Source: Bacteroidales bacterium
Lineage (GTDB): Bacteria; Bacteroidota; Bacteroidia; Bacteroidales; UBA932
DNA length: 38,440 nucleotides
NCBI GenBank assembly: GCA_017617495.1
Contig: JAFZWD010000049.1
Location: forward strand, 1-38,440
Direction of reading: 5' to 3'
Position 1 is the stretch's first letter, and each line of letters begins with the position of its first letter. Shown piece by piece: positions 33,682 to 38,440 of this stretch. The position numbers were made by a program, and so were the translations under genes. The notes below the pieces were generated by a model. The model was given only the letters and a program-made list of their open reading frames with translations. It was not told the origin of the DNA and did no database searches.

Positions 33682-34212
33682 ATGTCAGAAATTGAACAGA
33701 AATCTGTGTGGAGCGAAGCGGGAAGGACCGGGCTGGTGCTCGGAGGGATTTCCATTGCGTACTTCCTGCTGACTATCGTAGTTCCCAAGATTGGCAATGC
33801 ATTTGCGGTCAGCGTAATCAGCTTCCTGCTGTGGGGCCTCAAGCTATTCCTTTGTATATATATGCTGCACCGCTTCCTCAAGACCGAGGCGGCGGAAAAC
33901 GGCGGGGAGCGCAAGCGGACCTTCCGTTACGGAATGGCTATAGCCGTATGCTCGGCGCTGCTGTATTCGGGCTTCTGCCTTGCCTGGACCACCTTCGTGC
34001 AGCCGGACTTCTATGCGGACGCCTTCGAAGCGGCAATCCAGATGTACTCCGGCTTCATGCCGCAGGAAACCCTCGACATGATGGCGAACATGGAGAGCTC
34101 CATGCCGACGCTGACCTTCTTTACGAACCTCATCTGGTGCTGGCTCTTCGGCACGGTGGCGTCCGCAATAATCTCTTCGTCCATCTGCAAGCAGGACGAT
34201 CCTTTCGCTTAA
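33682..34212 (+). CDS. DUF4199 family membrane protein
   Basis: A 176-residue inner-membrane protein with about four hydrophobic segments (around residues 15-35, 40-62, 83-105, 143-165) and the family layout: a short polar N-terminus, GLVLGGISIAYFLLTIVV, a basic loop TFRYGMAIAVCSALLYSGF, and a long soluble loop QPDFYADAFEAAIQMYSGFMPQET before the last helix. The family is typical of Bacteroidota and often precedes a GT2 glycosyltransferase, as here (15 nt gap). No function is established. Confidence 0.88.
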   Translation: MSEIEQKSVWSEAGRTGLVLGGISIAYFLLTIVVPKIGNAFAVSVISFLLWGLKLFLCIYMLHRFLKTEAAENGGERKRTFRYGMAIAVCSALLYSGFCLAWTTFVQPDFYADAFEAAIQMYSGFMPQETLDMMANMESSMPTLTFFTNLIWCWLFGTVASAIISSSICKQDDPFA

Positions 34213-34227
34213 AATCAGACAGAAACA

Positions 34228-35178
34228 ATGGATATTTCAGTTGTAATACCTCTTCTTAACGAGGCTGAATCCCTGCCGGAGCTCCATTCCTGGATAGCCC
34301 GCGTGATGGAGGCTAACGGCTTCTCCTACGAAGTGATATTTGTGGACGACGGCAGCACCGACGCCTCCTGGGAGGTAATTTCGGGCCTCGCCAAAGAGGA
34401 TGCCCGCGTTCACGGCATCCGCTTCCGCCGCAACTACGGCAAGAGCGCTGCGCTTTACTGCGGCTTCGACAAGGCCCAGGGAGACGTGGTCATCACCATG
34501 GACGCCGACCTCCAGGACAGCCCCGACGAGATTCCCGGCCTTTTCAAGATGATCAAGGAGGACGGCTACGACGTGGTTTCGGGCTGGAAGCAGAAACGCA
34601 AGGACAACGTGGTTACCAAGAACCTGCCCTCCAAGCTTTTCAACGCGACGGCCCGCCTTATTACCGGCATCAAACTGCACGACATGAACTGCGGCCTCAA
34701 GGCGTACGCCAAAGATGTGGTCAAGAATATCGAGGTTTACGGCGAGATGCACCGCTATATCCCCTATCTTGCAAAGAATGCAGGATTCTCGAAGATCGGC
34801 GAGATGCCGGTGCATCACCAGAAGCGCAAATACGGCAAGAGCAAGTTCGGGATGAACCGTTTCATCAACGGCTTCCTCGACCTGCTCTCGATCTGGTTCC
34901 TGTCGACTTTCGGCAAGAAGCCTATGCATTTCTTCGGCTACTCGGGCATCTTTATGTTCCTCGTCGGAACCGTGATGACCTGCTGGATTATCATAACCAA
35001 ACTCGTGCGCCAGGCGGCCGGCACCTACTACCGCGCCGTTACCGACCAGCCGCTGTTCTACCTTGCCCTGCTCACCGTGGTGCTGGGTGTGATGCTTTTC
35101 CTCGCGGGCTTTATCGGAGAGATGGTATCGCGTTCCTCGGGCGAACGTAACAAGTACAATATCAAAGACTTACTTTAG
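34228..35178 (+). CDS. GT2 family glycosyltransferase with C-terminal membrane helices
   Basis: A 316-residue protein like polyprenyl-phosphate sugar transferases (GtrB/ArnC/DPM1 group): ISVVIPLLNEAESLPEL at the N-terminus, VDDGSTD, a DADLQDSPDEI metal-binding block, and KYGKSKFGMNRFINGFLDLL before two hydrophobic segments (about 236-262 and 276-302). Such enzymes load a sugar onto undecaprenyl phosphate at the cytoplasmic face for later transfer to envelope glycans. The exact sugar cannot be told. Likely cotranscribed with the DUF4199 gene and the SIMPL gene 3 nt downstream. Confidence 0.93.
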   Translation: MDISVVIPLLNEAESLPELHSWIARVMEANGFSYEVIFVDDGSTDASWEVISGLAKEDARVHGIRFRRNYGKSAALYCGFDKAQGDVVITMDADLQDSPDEIPGLFKMIKEDGYDVVSGWKQKRKDNVVTKNLPSKLFNATARLITGIKLHDMNCGLKAYAKDVVKNIEVYGEMHRYIPYLAKNAGFSKIGEMPVHHQKRKYGKSKFGMNRFINGFLDLLSIWFLSTFGKKPMHFFGYSGIFMFLVGTVMTCWIIITKLVRQAAGTYYRAVTDQPLFYLALLTVVLGVMLFLAGFIGEMVSRSSGERNKYNIKDLL

Positions 35179-35181
35179 ATT

Positions 35182-35883
35182 ATGGAATCGAAGTTCAAAT
35201 TCGGCGGAGTATTCATAATGATAGGGCTCATAGTCCTTGGTGTAATGCTTCCGAAAACTGCGAAAGTGTTCAGATCATTCGACAGGACAGTCGAAGTGCG
35301 CGGACTTTGCGAACGCGAAGTCGCGGCGGACAAACTCATCTGGCCCATCCAGTTCAAGGTGGTGGGCAACGAACTCGGCGATGTTTACCGCGAGGTCGAG
35401 ACCAAGAATGCCAAGATCCGCAAGTTCCTTGCAGACGGCGGCATAAGCGCGGAGGAAATCAGCACCGCCACACCTTCGGTATCCGACAAGTATTCGCAGG
35501 AATACGGCTCGAACGACCGCATGTACAGGTATCTCGCGACTTCTACCATAACCGTTTCGACAAAGAACGTCCAGCAGGCGCAGGCCCTTATGGAGAAGCA
35601 GCGCAACCTCATCAAGGACGGCATCGTGCCCGAAAACGGCTGGGACTGCACGCCCACCTTCCTTTTCGAAGGCCTGAACGAGATCAAGCCCGAGATGATC
35701 CAGGAGGCAACGCGCAACGCCCGTGAGGTCGCCCAGAAGTTTGCGGACGATTCCGAAAGCAAACTCGGCAAGATCAAGAACGCAACCCAGGGTTACTTCA
35801 GCATCGAGAATCGCGACAGCAACACCCCGAGCATCAAGAAAGTACGCGTGGTGACGAATGTCTGCTACTACCTTACGAAGTAG
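35182..35883 (+). CDS. SIMPL domain protein
   Basis: A 233-residue protein with one N-terminal hydrophobic segment (FGGVFIMIGLIVLGVMLP), then a periplasmic SIMPL (DUF541) domain: RTVEVRGLCEREVAADKLIWPIQF, STATPSVSDKYSQEYG, YRYLATSTITVSTKNV, ATRNAREVAQKFADDSESKLGKI, and the end VRVVTNVCYYL. The family forms oligomeric periplasmic assemblies; its role is not well known. It closes the run that starts with the DUF4199 gene and is followed by a terminator. Confidence 0.9.
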   Translation: MESKFKFGGVFIMIGLIVLGVMLPKTAKVFRSFDRTVEVRGLCEREVAADKLIWPIQFKVVGNELGDVYREVETKNAKIRKFLADGGISAEEISTATPSVSDKYSQEYGSNDRMYRYLATSTITVSTKNVQQAQALMEKQRNLIKDGIVPENGWDCTPTFLFEGLNEIKPEMIQEATRNAREVAQKFADDSESKLGKIKNATQGYFSIENRDSNTPSIKKVRVVTNVCYYLTK

Positions 35884-35904
35884 CTTGAGCCCAATATACG
35901 AAGA

Positions 35905-35936
35905 AGCCCGGCTGGACTGCCAGTCGGGCTCTTTTT
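35905..35936 (+). terminator. Terminator after the SIMPL gene
   Basis: An 11-bp stem (one G-T pair) AGCCCGGCTGG / CCAGTCGGGCT with loop ACTG, followed by CTTTTTG. It ends the plus-strand run and faces the minus-strand lipoprotein gene. Confidence 0.85.
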
Positions 35937-35957
35937 GCCTTTAAGCAAGGGGGAAAT

Positions 35958-36185
35958 CTACTTGAGAGCTTCCTTTGCAGCGTCGGCACCGGCGGCGATA
36001 GCTTCCTGAGCAACCTCAGCAGCAGCCTCGACGGCAGCGTCCTTAACTTCCTCTGCAGCGTCCTTAACCTCGGCCTGCTCGCAAGCGGCGGGTTCCTGGG
36101 CGGCTTCCTTTGCTTTCTTGTTACCGCAAGATGCAGCGAAAAGTGCGATAGCGGCTACAGCAATAATTACATAAATCTTCTTCAT
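35958..36185 (-). CDS. Small Ala-rich lipoprotein
   Basis: A 75-residue protein: signal peptide with lipobox (LFAASC) at residue 20, then a soluble part made mostly of Ala, Glu, Lys, Val and Asp in heptad-like spacing (EVKDAAEEVKDAAVEAAAEV), suggesting an amphipathic helix or coiled coil, in the manner of small envelope lipoproteins. No family is recognised. A -7-type box TATTTTTG lies at 36228-36221. Convergent with the SIMPL gene. Confidence 0.8.
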   Translation of the reverse strand: MKKIYVIIAVAAIALFAASCGNKKAKEAAQEPAACEQAEVKDAAEEVKDAAVEAAAEVAQEAIAAGADAAKEALK

Positions 36186-36220
36186 AAGGCTAAAACTTTA
36201 AAGTTTGTTATTTAACGACG

Positions 36221-36228
36221 CAAAAATA
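36221..36228 (-). promoter_or_regulatory. -7 box of the small lipoprotein gene
   Basis: TATTTTTG on the minus strand, with the ATG at 36185 (leader about 30 nt). No clear TTTG box at the expected distance. Confidence 0.45.
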
Positions 36229-36280
36229 GGAAATATTCTGGAATATTGTCCTGATACAGACCGCTTTGTGGAATAATGAT

Positions 36281-36288
36281 TATCTTTG
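36281..36288 (+). promoter_or_regulatory. -7 box of the cysK-cysE operon
   Basis: TATCTTTG ending 5 nt before the ATG at 36294. This decides the cysK start: an in-frame ATG at 36276 is upstream of the box and cannot be in the message. Confidence 0.5.
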
Positions 36289-36293
36289 TTAAT

Positions 36294-37229
36294 ATGAAAG
36301 TAGTAAAGCAACTTACCGAATTGATAGGCCGTACGCCCCTGCTGGAGGTGGCCGGCTTCGAAGGGCAGAACGCCCGCATTCTCCTGAAACTGGAATACTT
36401 CAACCCCGGCGGTAGCGTCAAGGACCGCATCGCCCTCGCCATGATCGAGGACGCCGAAGCGAAGGGCCTCCTCAAGCCCGGAGCCACCATTATCGAGCCT
36501 ACCAGCGGCAATACCGGCGTAGGCATTGCCTGGGTGGCGGCTTCCAAGGGCTACAAGGCTATCCTCACGATGCCCGAAACCATGAGCCTCGAGCGTCGCA
36601 ACCTGCTTAAAGCGCTCGGCGCCAAGCTTGAACTCACCCCAGGCGCCGAAGGAATGAAGGGCGCCATCCGCAAGGCGGAAGAACTGCGCGACAGCATCCC
36701 CGGAGCCATCATCCTGGGGCAGTTTACCAACCCGGCAAATCCCGCGATGCACGAGCGCACTACCGGAGTGGAAGTCTGGGAAGATACCGACGGCGCGGTG
36801 GATATCTTCGTGGCCGGAGTGGGCACAGGAGGCACCGTGAGCGGCGTCGGCAAGGCCCTCAAGGCCCGCAAGCCCGGGGTGAAGATAGTGGCGGTGGAGC
36901 CTGCCTCGTCGGCGGTGCTTTCCACCGGAGTCGCGGGCAAGCACAAGATTCAGGGAATCGGCGCGGGCTTCGTGCCGCAGACATATAATGCAGAAGTGAT
37001 AGACGAGATTCTGCCGGTGGCCGACGACGATGCCATCAGGGCGTCGCGCAGTCTTGCGGCAAAAGAGGGCCTGCTGGTGGGCATCTCCTCAGGAGCCTCC
37101 TTCCATGCGGCGCTGGAGCTCTCGCGCCGCCCCGAGAATGCCGGCAAAGTGATAGTGGCCCTGCTGCCAGACACCGGCGAGCGCTATCTCTCGACCGTAC
37201 TTTACGCTTTTGAAGATTATCCTCTATGA
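36294..37229 (+). CDS. cysK: Cysteine synthase (O-acetylserine sulfhydrylase)
   Basis: PLP enzyme that makes cysteine from O-acetylserine and sulfide. About 311 residues: LTELIGRTPLLEV at the N-terminus, the PLP-lysine in NPGGSVKDRIA (K43), TSGNTGVGIAW (substrate loop), VAGVGTGGTVSGVGKAL (phosphate-binding loop) and a C-terminal ISSGASFHAAL. Starts at 36294, as set by the promoter. Its stop overlaps the cysE ATG (ATGA), so both enzymes of cysteine synthesis are made together. Confidence 0.97.
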   Translation: MKVVKQLTELIGRTPLLEVAGFEGQNARILLKLEYFNPGGSVKDRIALAMIEDAEAKGLLKPGATIIEPTSGNTGVGIAWVAASKGYKAILTMPETMSLERRNLLKALGAKLELTPGAEGMKGAIRKAEELRDSIPGAIILGQFTNPANPAMHERTTGVEVWEDTDGAVDIFVAGVGTGGTVSGVGKALKARKPGVKIVAVEPASSAVLSTGVAGKHKIQGIGAGFVPQTYNAEVIDEILPVADDDAIRASRSLAAKEGLLVGISSGASFHAALELSRRPENAGKVIVALLPDTGERYLSTVLYAFEDYPL

Positions 37230-37963
37230 GATCTATTAAGCAGACGAATGAACTCCTCGAGCGCCTGATGGCAGCTGTGAAGGATGCGGTGTTCCCGCTT
37301 TACAGCGATGAGAGTACAGAGGATGCCGTAGCGGCGATTTTCGACAGTCTCCGAGAGCTTGCCGGCGAGGATGTCGCCAAGGCTTTCCTGGAACAGCTAC
37401 CCGAAGTTAAACGACTGATAGTCACCGATGTAGAGGCTATTGCAGAGAATGACCCGGCCGTTACTGATGTGCGGGAGATAGTCTTTTGCTATCCCGCCCT
37501 TACGGCTATGTTGCATTACCGCACCGCACACGTCCTGCTCGGCCTTGGGGTGGAGGTGCTGCCCCGTATGCTTACCGAAATTGCGCACTCGCAGACGGGA
37601 ATCGACATCCATCCGGGCGCCAAGATCGGGGCGTATTTTGCAATCGACCACGGCACCGGAGTGGTGATCGGTGCGACCTGCGTTATCGGGGAGCATGTGA
37701 TGCTGTATCAGGGAGTAACGCTCGGCGCAAAGAATTTCCGCTACGACGAGTGCGGGCGACCGATCGACACGCCCCGTCATCCTATCCTGGAGGACAACGT
37801 CACAGTCTATTCCAATACTTCAATTCTCGGCCGCGTACGCATCGGTCACGATACCGTCATCGGCGGTAACGTCTGGCTCACCCACGATGTCCCGGCCAAT
37901 TCCCGCATCCTGCAGCGCAAAGCCGTCACCGAACCCCACTTCATCGACGGTGCCGGCATTTAG
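37226..37963 (+). CDS. cysE: Serine O-acetyltransferase
   Basis: Makes O-acetylserine from serine and acetyl-CoA, feeding CysK. The 245-residue protein has an N-terminal helical domain and a left-handed beta-helix with hexapeptide repeats (TGIDIHPGAKIGAYFAIDHGTGVVIGATCVIGEHV). The catalytic His lies in the DIHPGAKIG and FAIDHGTG regions, and DTPRHPILEDNVTVYSNTSILG is a conserved block. The C-terminus (HFIDGAGI) ends in Ile, as in CysE proteins that bind CysK through this residue. It overlaps cysK by 4 nt. Confidence 0.96.
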   Translation: MRSIKQTNELLERLMAAVKDAVFPLYSDESTEDAVAAIFDSLRELAGEDVAKAFLEQLPEVKRLIVTDVEAIAENDPAVTDVREIVFCYPALTAMLHYRTAHVLLGLGVEVLPRMLTEIAHSQTGIDIHPGAKIGAYFAIDHGTGVVIGATCVIGEHVMLYQGVTLGAKNFRYDECGRPIDTPRHPILEDNVTVYSNTSILGRVRIGHDTVIGGNVWLTHDVPANSRILQRKAVTEPHFIDGAGI

Positions 37964-38020
37964 TCCTGGCGCCCTTTCTTCCGCGTAAGGCAAAGGGCCG
38001 TCACCGGAGCGAAGCGACTA

Positions 38021-38065
38021 CCGGTGCAAGGCACCGGCGGGGTACATTAGGGGCAGAGCCCCTAA
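38021..38065 (+). repeat. Family II palindromic repeat, intergenic
   Basis: Two hairpins: ccggtgc/gcaccgg (38021-38027, 38031-38037) and ttaggggc/gcccctaa (38047-38054, 38058-38065), joined by cggggtaca. Matches the copy inside the methyltransferase gene on the other strand at 43 of 45 bases. The surrounding 37964-38116 has no gene. Confidence 0.85.
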
Positions 38066-38107
38066 CAGATGCCGGTAGGCGCCGTTTTTAGTTTTTGCGC
38101 CGAAGGC

Positions 38108-38142
38108 ACAAAAAAAGGACGGAGTCATTGCTGACTCCGTCC
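38108..38142 (-). terminator. Terminator of the rRNA operon
   Basis: An 11-bp stem GGACGGAGTCA / TGACTCCGTCC with a 4-nt loop; on the minus strand it is followed by seven T. It lies 9 nt after the 5S gene. Confidence 0.9.
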
Positions 38143-38150
38143 CTAAAAAC

Positions 38151-38258
38151 GGCGGCTACCTACTCTCCCACCTGGTGGGGCAGTACCATCGGCGTGAGTG
38201 CGTTTAACTTCTCTGTTCGGAATGGGTAGAGGTGGGTCCACACTGCTAAAACCACCGC
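38151..38258 (-). rRNA. rrf: 5S ribosomal RNA
   Basis: On the minus strand the gene shows the conserved core CCGAACAGAGAAGTTAAACG and GATGGTACTGC, with GGTGGGAGAGTAGGTAGCCGCC at the 3' end, all typical of 5S rRNA. The terminal helix pairs GGTGGT with GCCGCC. Ends are set by that helix and may be off by a few bases. Confidence 0.93.
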
Positions 38259-38332
38259 AGTATTTTGCTTGAAAGACACAATCAGTTAGAATTAGGATGC
38301 GCAATCTCTCGTTCCGGCAATGTCCGAAGGAA

Positions 38333-38440
38333 AGATTTCGGGCTATTAGTACAGGTCGACTCAAACCGTTACCGGCCTTACATCTCCTGCCTATCAACGT
38401 GGTAGTCTCCCACGACCCTCTGAGGAAGTCTCATCTTGAA
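38333..38440 (-). rRNA. rrl: 23S ribosomal RNA, 3' end (partial)
   Basis: The minus strand carries the conserved 3' end of 23S rRNA: TTCAAGATGAGACTTCCTCA, GTCGTGGGAGACTACCACG, TTGATAGGC and TAATAGCCCGAAAT. The spacer to 5S (about 38259-38332) holds a processing-type stem (TCCGG...CCGAAGG). The rest of the gene is outside the window. Confidence 0.95.

Overview
The window is a bacterial chromosome segment from the phylum Bacteroidota, most likely the order Bacteroidales. The evidence is a set of Bacteroidota-specific families (DUF4249, DUF3078, DUF4199, OmpP1/FadL-like porin, TonB-dependent receptors), the rimP-nusA-infB and lpxD-lpxC-lpxA blocks, and many promoters of the Bacteroidota type (TTTG, about 19-21 nt, TAnnTTTG), several so close to the ATG that the mRNAs are probably leaderless. 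Most coding DNA looks GC-rich by eye. The exception is about 25.2-27.1 kb, which is AT-richer and looks acquired. No genus can be named from the sequence alone.

Layout. 1-7.25 kb (minus strand): a Tyr/Trp-rich lipoprotein, an OmpP1/FadL-like outer-membrane protein, lpxD, lpxC, lpxA, a WbqC-like protein and the 5' two-thirds or so of thrS; an envelope and lipid A cluster ending in a synthetase gene. 7.36-11.2 kb (plus): proS, a DUF3078 outer-membrane protein and tilS, tightly packed. 11.2-21.1 kb (minus): an operon-like run with a beta-barrel protein, a small secreted protein, two tandem TonB-receptor/DUF4249-lipoprotein pairs, a cardiolipin synthase and a secreted DNA/RNA endonuclease lipoprotein. 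21.2-25.2 kb: sppA, hisS and a GNAT-zinc-ribbon fusion. 25.2-27.1 kb: an AT-rich stretch with tRNA-fMet, an inverted-repeat element and a HepT/MNT toxin-antitoxin pair whose antitoxin has an extra N-terminal domain. 27.1-32.3 kb: nitroreductase, tRNA-Gln, and infB-nusA-rimP. 32.3-35.9 kb (plus): a THUMP-like methyltransferase, a DUF4199 membrane protein, a GT2 glycosyltransferase and a SIMPL protein. 35.9-38.0 kb: a small Ala-rich lipoprotein, then cysK-cysE. The right edge holds the end of an rRNA operon (23S 3' end, 5S, terminator) on the minus strand.

The most striking signal is a set of short palindromic repeats scattered through the window, both between genes and, in frame, inside genes. 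Family I is one or two hairpins (arms attgccgg/ccggcaat, then atgcccga/tcgggcat or the variant atgccgga/tccggcat). It occurs between wbqC and lpxA, in the tRNA-Gln leader, and in frame inside tilS, the methyltransferase and one of the two TonB receptors. Family II (arms ccggtgc/gcaccgg and ttaggggc/gcccctaa) occurs inside the same methyltransferase and beside the rRNA operon. The tandem TonB paralogues act as an internal control, because one has the insertion at its signal peptide and the other does not.

Other points worth a second look are an LpxC without the fused FabZ domain usual in this phylum, a RimP that lacks its C-terminal domain, an EHQHC motif in the plug of both TonB receptors, and a signal-peptide mini-ORF ending in a run of ten C.
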